Positions 1 through 7,104 of a stretch of DNA of 11,043 nucleotides are shown here, piece after piece. Both the position numbers and the translations under genes were made by a program. The stretch's first letter is position 1; each line of letters begins with the position of its first letter. The stretch covers positions 1 through 11,043 of the forward strand of contig CALGNM010000161.1 in the NCBI GenBank assembly GCA_937958665.1, written 5' to 3'. This stretch comes from an uncultured bacterium (GTDB taxonomy: Bacteria; Edwardsbacteria; AC1; EtOH8). The notes under the pieces were generated by a model. That model did no database searches and had not been told where the DNA came from. It saw only the letters and a list, made by a program, of their open reading frames with translations.

Positions 1-44
1 ATCGTATTCGGTGACTGGAGTTCAGACGTGTGCTCTTCCGATCT
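1..44. other. Illumina index adapter, left end (artefact)
   Basis: Bases 11-44 are the reverse complement of the Illumina TruSeq index-read adapter, including the junction GCTCTTCCGATCT. Bases 3-10 read as an 8-base sample index (CGAATACG on the other strand), followed outward by the first bases of the next adapter segment. The same sequence ends the window in inverted orientation. It is library sequence, not genome, and any reading frame starting here (for example the ATG at 30 on the plus strand) is spurious. I recognise the adapter from established knowledge of the kit. Confidence 0.97.
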
Positions 45-647
45 GGCGGCCAGGAATATGGCCGATCCGGCCAGCAGCGAGGTCCGGTAGGCAACGAAGG
101 AGTTGACCCCGGGGATCAGCCCAATCGCGGCTGGCAGGGCCCCGGCCGCCAGGTTGCCCATCACCCCGGCCAACAGCATCACCGCGAAGGAGGCCGAGAA
201 CAGATGGGTCCGCTCCTCCTCCCGGCTGTTCTCCATCATGAACGGAGCGGTGGACAGGGAATAGATGGTGGAGGCTATCCCTCCCAGAAAGCTTAGGGCC
301 AAAAGCCCGGGGCCGTTGACCGTCAAGGCCCTTAGGGCGGCCAGCAGGGCCCCGGCCGAGACCCCGATGGCCATGGCCCTCCGGCGTCCCAGGCGGTCGG
401 ACAGAAGTCCGGCCGGGATGGCGCTGGCCACCAGGGCCAGACCGCTCAAAGACAGGATGGTTCCGATGATCCCCTCCTGCAGGCCGCCCTCGGTCAGGTA
501 GAGGTTGAACAGCACCCCGTAAAACGACATCCCCACCGAGACCAGGAAGTTGGCCAGCAGGTAAAGCCGGGCGTTGCGGGAGAATCCCGCCGCCACCCTT
601 AGATATCCGGCGACCGGGTTCTGGCCCGGCAGCAGTCTGTTGCCCAT
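45..647 (-). CDS. MFS family transporter, N-terminal part (truncated by contig end)
   Basis: An open frame of 201 codons starts at the ATG at 647 and runs without a stop into the left adapter, so only the N-terminal half is present. It predicts alternating hydrophobic segments (about residues 28-50, 58-82, 92-108, 114-134, 152-176 and 186-201), as expected for the first six helices of a 12-helix transporter. The loop after helix 2 has GLLSDRLGRRR at residues 80-90, the classic major facilitator motif A (G-x-L-x-D-R-x-G-R-R), which is the strongest evidence. The gene starts 9 bases after the hflX stop with only a weak GAAGAG-type ribosome site, suggesting translational coupling. The substrate cannot be told: drug or metabolite efflux and sugar uptake are all possible. 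It would act in the inner membrane. Confidence 0.88.
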
Positions 648-656
648 ATATACTCT

Positions 657-1742
657 TCAGGGCCTCGTTTTATTCCAAGCCGCTATCCTCTGGCTGATCA
701 AAGCCTCCAGCTCCGACCGGCCCCGCCCGTGGCGGGCCGAGACCAGTACCGCCCCGTTATAGTTCCTTTCCAGCTCGGCCAAGGTAATGGGATCCAGCAG
801 GTCGGACTTGTTGAACACCAATAGGCGCGGGCCAGAGGCCTTGATCTCTTTGAGAACCTCCTCCACGGTGGCAATCTCCCGGTCGAATAGCGGGTGGGGT
901 GAGTCCACCACATGCAGCAACAGATCGGCCCGGATCACCTCCTCCAGGGTGCTCTTAAAGGAGGCCACCAGCTGATGGGGCAAGCGGCGGATGAAGCCCA
1001 CCGTATCCGACAGGACGAACCTCTCACCGGTCCTTAAAACCACCGAACGGGTGGTGGCATCCAATGTGGCAAACAGCCGGTCCTCGGTCCGGACCCCGGC
1101 TTTGGACAGCAGGTTCATCAGGGTGGATTTTCCGGCATTGGTGTAGCCCACCAGCGAAACCTTGAAAATGTCCCGGCGCGATTTTCCCTGGGTCCTCCTC
1201 TGTTGCTCGATCCTCTTCAGGTCCTGCCTGAGCCGGGCGATGCGCTGTCTGATCTTGCGGCGGTCCAGCTCCAGCTGTTTCTCGCCCGGCCCCCTGGTGC
1301 CAATGCCGGCCCCGGGGTCGGTCATCTCCAGGCCGGCCCCCACCAGCCGGGAAAAGCGGTACTGCAGCTGGGCCAGTTCCACCTGGATCTTAGATTCGGC
1401 GCTGCGGGCCCGCAGGGCGAAGATATCCATGATCAGCTCGGCCCGGTCCAGCACCCGGCAGCCCAGCGTCTCCCGGAGCTTGACAGCCTGGCTGGGGGTC
1501 AGCCCGTGGTCGAATATCACCAGGTCGGCCCGGCTGTCGGCCACTGCGGTGGCCAGTTCCTCGGCCTTGCCCCGGCCGATGAAAAAGGCCGGATCGGGGC
1601 GGGCCCGGCGCTGGACCACCTGGTCGATGACCAGGGCCCCGGCCGTCTCGGTCAGCCGGGCAAGCTCCTTGAGGGATTCCTCCTCATCGAACAGGCTTTC
1701 CCGGTCCAGCACCGTCCCAACCAATATGGCCCTCTGCCTCAT
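657..1742 (-). CDS. hflX: GTPase HflX
   Basis: This encodes a 361-residue HflX-type GTPase, which in characterised bacteria binds the 50S subunit and splits stalled or heat-damaged ribosomes. The N-terminal HflX domain spans about residues 1-190, with the signature FIGRGKAEEL at 54-63 and the glycine-rich linker GAGIGTRGPGEKQLELDRR at 144-162. The G domain follows: P-loop GYTNAGKST (199-207), DTVGF (246-250), NKSD (311-314) and SAR (335-337). I place the start at 1742 rather than at the ATG at 1796, because GGAAAGGA lies just upstream and homology begins at residue 2 here (RQRAILVG). The frame upstream of that ATG crosses an inverted repeat. The protein is shorter than E. coli HflX (426 residues), lacking a long C-terminal extension; the core is intact. 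It is 85 bases downstream of the cyclase-like gene and 9 bases upstream of the transporter. Confidence 0.95.
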   Translation of the reverse strand: MRQRAILVGTVLDRESLFDEEESLKELARLTETAGALVIDQVVQRRARPDPAFFIGRGKAEELATAVADSRADLVIFDHGLTPSQAVKLRETLGCRVLDRAELIMDIFALRARSAESKIQVELAQLQYRFSRLVGAGLEMTDPGAGIGTRGPGEKQLELDRRKIRQRIARLRQDLKRIEQQRRTQGKSRRDIFKVSLVGYTNAGKSTLMNLLSKAGVRTEDRLFATLDATTRSVVLRTGERFVLSDTVGFIRRLPHQLVASFKSTLEEVIRADLLLHVVDSPHPLFDREIATVEEVLKEIKASGPRLLVFNKSDLLDPITLAELERNYNGAVLVSARHGRGRSELEALISQRIAAWNKTRP

Positions 1743-1763
1743 CCGTTTTCCTTTCCATAGCCA

Positions 1764-1815
1764 AGAGGCCCCCGTCCGATGGCGGCTGTCCCCCACCGGT
1801 GGTACGGAGGCCTCT
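1764..1815. repeat. Inverted repeat between the cyclase-like gene and hflX
   Basis: AGAGGCCCCCGT at 1764-1775 pairs with ACGGAGGCCTCT at 1804-1815: 11 of 12 positions match. The loop holds a second perfect palindrome, CCACCGGTGG at 1793-1802. There is no run of T on either strand after the stem, so this is not a standard intrinsic terminator. It fills most of the 85-base gap before hflX and could be an RNA hairpin for processing, attenuation or transcript stability, or a protein-binding site. The function is inferred only from position and symmetry. Confidence 0.5.
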
Positions 1816-1827
1816 GTCGTATCTTAC

Positions 1828-4707
1828 TTATTTGGCCCCCTGGGCTTCCTGTTGCTTCAACTCCTCCTGGATCCGCCTGGTCAGCTCGGGCAGCATCCCG
1901 GCCTCCACCATCTTGTCGAACACCTCCAGGGCCCGGTCGTAATGGGCCAGGGCCTCCTGGTTGGCATAGGCCTTCTTGGCCTTGTCGCCGGCCTCCACCG
2001 AGTAGAAGAAGGCCGGTTCCCAGTTCTGGGCCCGATAGTAGTGGTGGGACAGCAATTCCAGCACATCCTCGATCTTCTCCTGGTTGACCGACTCTATCCG
2101 GTCGGCGATGTTGTTGTGCAGCTCCCGGCGGCGGCTGAAAGGCAGGCTGTCATAGGCCACCTCCTGGGTCATGATGTGCTTGAAGTAATAGCTGCCCTCC
2201 TTTTCGGTCAGCACCAGATCCAGGCTCCGCAGGCTGTTGAGGTGGGAGTCGGTGTCCACCTTCTTGGGGAAGATGTCCCGTAGCAGGCCGTGATCGAACT
2301 CCCGGCCGATGACCGACGAGATCTGCAGCACCTCCCGGGTCTCGGGCGGCAGGCGGTCGATACGGCTCATGATCACCCCCTGAACGGTGTCGGGGATGTT
2401 GATATGGGATACGTCGGCCCCGGATATCTGCCATCGGCCATCCTGCTCGGTGACGACCTTCTGCTCGATCAGCGATTTGACCACCTCCTCCACGAAGAAG
2501 GGGTTGCCCTGGGACTTCTTCAGGATCAGCTGCTCCAGTTCCTCCGGCATCCCCTCTATGTCCAGCATGGTCTTGACCAGCTCCAGGCTCTCCTCCCGGC
2601 TGAGCTCCTTGAGGTTCAGCTGGCTATGGTACTCCTTGGAGGCGAACTCGTGCTTGGCCTCGATGGGACGATAGGCCAGACAGATCACTATCGGCTTATC
2701 TCCTATGTTGCGGGCCACGTAGTTAAGCAGTGCCAGCGAGGCCCCGTCGGCCCAATGCAGGTCCTCGACGATCAGCAGCAACGGCTCCTGGGCCGCCCCC
2801 CAACCGAAGATGTCCAGCACCAGATCGAACAACCGCTGCTGGCGGAGCTTGGCATCCAGGGACTTGGTCAGGTCGCTCTCCGCCATCGGCACCGCCACCA
2901 CCTCGCCCACGATGGGGGCCCAGTCCCGGAGGGCCGGATCGATCACCTCCAACATCTGGTGGATACGTTCGGTCTTCTGCTCAACGGTATCGGTGTCCCG
3001 GATGCCCAGGTACGATTTCAGCAGGTCGGACCAGGGCAGATATGAGATGGCCGAGCCGTAGGACTGGCAGTTGCCCACGAAGAAGGAGTAGCCCCGTTCG
3101 GTCCAGTTATGGGTCAGCTCCCGGGTCAGCCGCGATTTCCCGATGCCGGCCTCGCCCACGATTGAGATCACCTGGCCCTGACCGGCGATGCCCTTCTCCA
3201 CGATGGAGTTCAGCAGGTCCCGCTCCTTCTGCCGGCCCACCATGGCCTTGGACTCGGACATCCACTTGGAGAAGATGTCGTCCCCCTTGGCTCTGGCCCC
3301 CACCTGGTAGACGGCAATGGGGTGCTTCTTGCCCTTGAACTCCCTCTCCCCCAGGCCTTGGAAGGAGAATTTTTCCGCGGTCTTCCGCTGGATGGCGGCG
3401 GTGGCCAGCAGCTGGTTCTCCTTGGCGGTGGCCATCAGCCGGGCAGCCAGGTTGACCTCGTCGCCCATCACCGTGAACTCCCGGCGCAGGGCCGATCCGA
3501 CCGTCCCGGCGAAGACGTATCCCCCGTTGATACCGAAACGCTGTTTTACCCCCCCGTATCCAAACTCCTCATGTCCCAGCATCTCCAGCCCGCACAGCAG
3601 GGCCCGTTCCTCATCGTTCTCATGGGCCAGGTGAGCCCCAAACAGCACCAGCACCTTGTGGCCCTGGGAGCTGAAGTCCACCTTGTTGATCAACCCACCG
3701 TATTTCTCCACAACCTCCTGCAGCACCGCGATGTAATTCTGGGCCTTGGAGACTGCCTGGGAGTCCTGTTCGAAATCCAGCCCCCACATGTTCAGAAACA
3801 GCATGGTCACCCGGCGGTGCTCGCCGGTCACCCCGCCCGATTTGGGATCGTTCAATATCCTCTGCCACAGCCAGGTTGAAATGTAGGGCCTTAACTCCTC
3901 CAGCCGCGCCACTGCCGGTTCCGGCTCCAGCTGGGCCTCGCTGCCGGTGGCTATCTGGTCCGGACGCTGGTTCATTCCGATCAGGCGGAAGGCCCCGTGC
4001 TCGGCCGGCATGGTGGCGGCCGCTCCACCCGCCCGACGATACAGCTCCGGGCTGATCAGCACCTCGGCCTGGGAGGAGATGTCCTCAAGCTGTGAGGCAT
4101 AGTTGGTAGACTGACCGGCCATAAAATAACCCAACCCCTTCTCCCGGTGCCCCACACTGAAGATCCGGGCTGGCCCATGATGCAATGCCAGGTGCAGGCT
4201 GATGGGGAAGTTGCCGGCCGAGGTCTTGATCTCGGTGAAGTTTTTAACGAACTGCTCCATCTCGTGGGCTGACTGCAGGGCCCGCAGGTGGCAGGGAGAA
4301 CCCTCCCCGGCAATCGGCTCAAAGGCGGCGCTGAAGGCGTCACCCCCGAAATAAACCACCTCCCCGCCGTAGTTGCGAACAATCTTGATCAGGGGGGCAA
4401 AGTAGCTGTTGATGATGCCGGTCACCTCCTCGGCCCCCTCCCGTCCGATGCGGGACAGACGCTCGGACAGGGAGGTGAACCCGGTAACATCGGCCAGCAG
4501 CAGGGTCTGTTCCACCAAAACCCCCTGGGAAAGATCCTTGCCGTGCCTGACCACCCCGCCCGGGACGTACGATGAAAGCACCCGGTGCAGTTCGTTTAGC
4601 TGGCGGACGGCTTGGTCCCGCTGGGCCGGGGCAAGCTTTCCCTCCGCCAGGGCGGCGGCCAGCTCCTCGTTCAGGTAGCGGCTGCAGGTTCTCTTATCCA
4701 AGGCCAT
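1828..4707 (-). CDS. Tandem class III cyclase-homology/AAA-ATPase/helical-repeat protein (soluble adenylyl cyclase-like)
   Basis: This encodes 959 residues. Cyclase-homology domain 1 (about 65-225) has both metal-binding aspartates, D73 in ADVTGFTSL and D123 in YFGGDAF. Domain 2 (about 298-470) has T412, N419 and R423 in FTVMGDEVNLAARL, matching the adenine-contact Thr and transition-state Asn/Arg of class IIIb enzymes. A P-loop ATPase follows (Walker A GEAGIGKSR 518-526, Walker B-like LLLIVEDLHWAD 643-654), then a helical C-terminal region (about 850-959, TPR-like). This is the domain order of mammalian soluble adenylyl cyclase. By my hand alignment, the base-contact Lys of domain 2 is Q348, and the bicarbonate-site Lys and Arg of domain 1 are Y119 and Ser. 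It may therefore be a divergent cyclase or a nucleotide sensor. No signal peptide or membrane segment is seen, so it is probably cytosolic. GGGGGG precedes the ATG. It lies 34 bases after glmS. Confidence 0.9.
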   Translation of the reverse strand: MALDKRTCSRYLNEELAAALAEGKLAPAQRDQAVRQLNELHRVLSSYVPGGVVRHGKDLSQGVLVEQTLLLADVTGFTSLSERLSRIGREGAEEVTGIINSYFAPLIKIVRNYGGEVVYFGGDAFSAAFEPIAGEGSPCHLRALQSAHEMEQFVKNFTEIKTSAGNFPISLHLALHHGPARIFSVGHREKGLGYFMAGQSTNYASQLEDISSQAEVLISPELYRRAGGAAATMPAEHGAFRLIGMNQRPDQIATGSEAQLEPEPAVARLEELRPYISTWLWQRILNDPKSGGVTGEHRRVTMLFLNMWGLDFEQDSQAVSKAQNYIAVLQEVVEKYGGLINKVDFSSQGHKVLVLFGAHLAHENDEERALLCGLEMLGHEEFGYGGVKQRFGINGGYVFAGTVGSALRREFTVMGDEVNLAARLMATAKENQLLATAAIQRKTAEKFSFQGLGEREFKGKKHPIAVYQVGARAKGDDIFSKWMSESKAMVGRQKERDLLNSIVEKGIAGQGQVISIVGEAGIGKSRLTRELTHNWTERGYSFFVGNCQSYGSAISYLPWSDLLKSYLGIRDTDTVEQKTERIHQMLEVIDPALRDWAPIVGEVVAVPMAESDLTKSLDAKLRQQRLFDLVLDIFGWGAAQEPLLLIVEDLHWADGASLALLNYVARNIGDKPIVICLAYRPIEAKHEFASKEYHSQLNLKELSREESLELVKTMLDIEGMPEELEQLILKKSQGNPFFVEEVVKSLIEQKVVTEQDGRWQISGADVSHINIPDTVQGVIMSRIDRLPPETREVLQISSVIGREFDHGLLRDIFPKKVDTDSHLNSLRSLDLVLTEKEGSYYFKHIMTQEVAYDSLPFSRRRELHNNIADRIESVNQEKIEDVLELLSHHYYRAQNWEPAFFYSVEAGDKAKKAYANQEALAHYDRALEVFDKMVEAGMLPELTRRIQEELKQQEAQGAK

Positions 4708-4741
4708 AGTCCCCCCGTTTATTTTATGTTATTGACTAGCA

Positions 4742-6574
4742 CTATTCCACCGTCACGCTCTTGGCCAGGTTCCGGGGCTGGTCAACGTTGCATCCCCTCA
4801 GCACGGCTATATGATAGGCCAGCAGCTGCAGGGGGATGCTGTTGACGATCGGCCCAAAATAGCTGAAGGTTCGGGGGACCCGGATCACGAACTCAGCCAG
4901 GCTCTCGATCTGGTCGTCGTCCTCGTTGGCGATGGCGATCACCCTCCCCTTGCGCGAGCGCACCTCCTGGATATTGCTGACCACCTTGTCGTACAGGGCA
5001 TCCTTGGGTACAATGAAGACCACCGGCATGTTCCGGTCGATCAGAGCGATGGGTCCGTGCTTCATCTCGGCCGCCGGGTAGCCTTCGGCGTGGATGTAGG
5101 ATATCTCCTTCAATTTGAGGGCCCCTTCCAGGGCGGTGGGGAAATTGCTGCCCCGGCCCAGGTACAGGAAGTTGCCGGCGGCCCTGAATTCCTGGGCAAT
5201 TCCCCTGATCCGGTCATTCAGCTGCAGAACCGCGCGAACCTTCTCCGGGATGGCGGCCAGGTCCCGGGCGATGGCCGACAGGGTCTGGCGCGGCAGGCCC
5301 CGGTTCTTGGCCAGCAACAGGGCGATCTGGGACAGCACCGAGATCTGGGAGGTGAAGGCTTTGGTGGAGGCCACCCCGATCTCCGGCCCGGCGTGGATGT
5401 AGACCCCGGCATCGGTCTCCCGGGCGATGGTGCTGCCCACCACGTTGACGATGCCCAGCACCGGAGCTCCCCTGGACTTGGCCTCCCGCAGGGCGGCCAG
5501 AGTATCGGCGGTCTCGCCGCTCTGGCTGATGACTAACACCACCTCGTCGGGACGGACGATCGGGTTGCGGAACCGGAATTCCGAGGCATAGTCCACCTCC
5601 ACCGGCACCCGCCCCAGCTGTTCGATCAGGTACTTGCCAGCCAGGGCGGCATGCCAGGAGGTCCCGCAGGAGGTGATGATTATCCGGCGGGCCCCCAGCA
5701 GTTTGTCCATCACCGGCAGCAGCCCCCCCAGCCGGACATCGCCCTGGTCGGCCAGCAGCCTTCCCCGCATGGAGTTCTCCAACGAGGTTGGCTGTTCGTT
5801 TATCTCCTTGAGCATGAAGTGGGGGTAGCCGCCCCGTTCGATCTCCTCCAAAGAGAAGGTTATCTCCTCCACCTGCTTGACCACCTGTTTGTCATGGATG
5901 GTCTTGATGCACAGGGAATCCGAGGTGACCAAGGCCATCTCGTCATCGTTTAGGTATATCACCTGGCGGGTGTGCTCCACCAGGGCCGCGGCATCCGAGG
6001 CAATAAAGTGCTCGCCATCGCCCACCCCGATCACCAGGGGGCTGCCCCGCCGGGCGGCTATTATCCGGCCCGGCTCCCGAGGCGATATCACGCAGATGCC
6101 GAAGGTGCCCTGCACCTCCAGTAGGGCGAAGCGGACCGCCGAAAACAGCTCCCCGGTCCTCTTGTACATCTCCTCTATCAGGTGGACCAGCACCTCGGTG
6201 TCAGTGGCGGTCTTGATCTGATGGCCGTCCTGAACCAGCTTTTTCTTGAGGGTGGCGTAATTCTCGATGATGCCGTTATGGATGATGGCTATCTCGCCCC
6301 GGCAGTCCAGATGGGGATGGGCGTTCAGGTCGTCCGGCTCGCCGTGGGTGGCCCAGCGGGTGTGCCCGATTGCCAGGCTGGACTCCAGACCCTTGCCGGC
6401 GATCAGCGCCTCCAGGTCGGCCACCTTCCCGGCCCTTTTCTCCACCACCAGCTGGCCCTGGCTGATCATGGCCAGCCCGGCCGAGTCGTAGCCCCGGTAC
6501 TCCAAACGCTTGAGCCCCTCGATGATCAGGGGTATGCAGTTCCTATTCCCGGCGTAGCCGACTATCCCGCACAT
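4742..6574 (-). CDS. glmS: Glutamine--fructose-6-phosphate aminotransferase (isomerising)
   Basis: GlmS transfers the amide nitrogen of glutamine to fructose-6-phosphate to give glucosamine-6-phosphate, the first committed step to UDP-GlcNAc. The 610-residue protein is full length (E. coli 609). It begins MCGIVGYAG, so after removal of Met the N-terminal Cys is the glutaminase nucleophile. The glutaminase domain continues with YRGYDSAG, GHTRWATHG (70-78) and HNGIIENY. Two SIS domains follow (about 284-425 and 455-600), with TSCGTSWHA, SQSGETADT (350-358), ASTKAFTSQ, HAEGYPAAEMKHGP and the conserved C-terminus LAKSVTVE with the active-site Lys. The start is fixed by the Cys2 requirement; the ribosome site is weak (AGGG about 10 bases upstream). 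The upstream gap is only 24 bases, too short for a glmS ribozyme. It shares a transcript direction with the GlmM-like gene, which supplies the next step. Confidence 0.98.
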   Translation of the reverse strand: MCGIVGYAGNRNCIPLIIEGLKRLEYRGYDSAGLAMISQGQLVVEKRAGKVADLEALIAGKGLESSLAIGHTRWATHGEPDDLNAHPHLDCRGEIAIIHNGIIENYATLKKKLVQDGHQIKTATDTEVLVHLIEEMYKRTGELFSAVRFALLEVQGTFGICVISPREPGRIIAARRGSPLVIGVGDGEHFIASDAAALVEHTRQVIYLNDDEMALVTSDSLCIKTIHDKQVVKQVEEITFSLEEIERGGYPHFMLKEINEQPTSLENSMRGRLLADQGDVRLGGLLPVMDKLLGARRIIITSCGTSWHAALAGKYLIEQLGRVPVEVDYASEFRFRNPIVRPDEVVLVISQSGETADTLAALREAKSRGAPVLGIVNVVGSTIARETDAGVYIHAGPEIGVASTKAFTSQISVLSQIALLLAKNRGLPRQTLSAIARDLAAIPEKVRAVLQLNDRIRGIAQEFRAAGNFLYLGRGSNFPTALEGALKLKEISYIHAEGYPAAEMKHGPIALIDRNMPVVFIVPKDALYDKVVSNIQEVRSRKGRVIAIANEDDDQIESLAEFVIRVPRTFSYFGPIVNSIPLQLLAYHIAVLRGCNVDQPRNLAKSVTVE

Positions 6575-6598
6575 AGAGACATAACCCTATATTTGAAT

Positions 6599-7036
6599 CT
6601 ATTCTTGGTATACCTTGAGTTTGAAGGAAAAGAGCATGTCGTTAATCTTAAGCTCCAACTCCATGTTGCCCTTGACGAAGCTGCCGGAGCCGTAGCCCGG
6701 CTCTGAAGATTTCAAATCGCCCTGCCACCCGTTCTCGGCCAAGATTCTCTTGTAGTGTTCCACCAAGGAGGATTTGTCGCCGTAGGATACTTTCTCGATC
6801 CGGTAGAAAAGAAAGCTTCTGGTGCCCTTTTCCCCACCGGAAACGGTTCCATCGCCCACATTGATGTCACTAGCGGTGAAGCCATCGGGTAAAGCCAATT
6901 CCTGGGGATATCCCTCTGGCAGTCGAGTCTCCTGGGTCATCGGCTGGCCTGTTGAGGTTTCGTTTTTCTCCGATTTTGGGCCGCAAGAAATGGTCATGAC
7001 TGCAGCAGCCAATATCGCCATTATTCTGAACATCAT
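6599..7036 (-). CDS. Small predicted lipoprotein of unknown function
   Basis: This encodes 145 residues from the ATG at 7036. A second ATG directly after it, at 7033, is equally possible: AAGGAAGG at 7041-7048 serves both. A start further upstream (7069) is in frame but has no ribosome site and would spoil the signal peptide. The N-terminus MMFRIMAILAAAVMTISC is a short charged-hydrophobic signal with a lipobox-like ending, TIS-C, so Cys18 would be lipidated; the -3 Thr is not canonical. A polar linker (residues 19-40) precedes a small folded domain with LPEGYPQELALPDG and VEHYKRILAENGW. That pattern recalls small periplasmic lipoproteins in which a short proline/glycine entry is followed by a helix ending in NGW. 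I do not recognise a named family. It sits between glmM and glmS, 24 bases before glmS, so it is probably co-transcribed. Confidence 0.82.
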   Translation of the reverse strand: MMFRIMAILAAAVMTISCGPKSEKNETSTGQPMTQETRLPEGYPQELALPDGFTASDINVGDGTVSGGEKGTRSFLFYRIEKVSYGDKSSLVEHYKRILAENGWQGDLKSSEPGYGSGSFVKGNMELELKINDMLFSFKLKVYQE

Positions 7037-7082
7037 AATTCCTTCCTTTTGATGTTGAATTGTTTCCACCAGTAGGGCTTCT

Positions 7083-7104
7083 GCATAGCTTTGCTGAACT
7101 ATGC
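7083..7104. repeat. Short inverted repeat at the end of the glmM-like gene
   Basis: GCATAG at 7083-7088 and CTATGC at 7099-7104 form a 6-base perfect stem with a 10-base loop, straddling the TAG stop of the mutase gene. There is no following T-run on the minus strand, so a strong terminator is unlikely. It may slow or process the transcript between the mutase and lipoprotein genes, or be chance. Confidence 0.3.

Noticed and set aside
30-296. Plus-strand frame starting at the left end
   Set aside because: It begins in the adapter and lies antisense to the MFS transporter, whose motif A is clear on the minus strand.
1162-2283. Long plus-strand frames opposite hflX, the cyclase-like gene and glmS
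   Set aside because: They are low-complexity Arg/Pro/Ser/Gln-rich shadows caused by high GC; the opposite strand encodes recognisable conserved domains.
6575-6598. glmS ribozyme upstream of glmS
   Set aside because: Only 24 bases separate the lipoprotein stop from the glmS start, far too short for the ribozyme.
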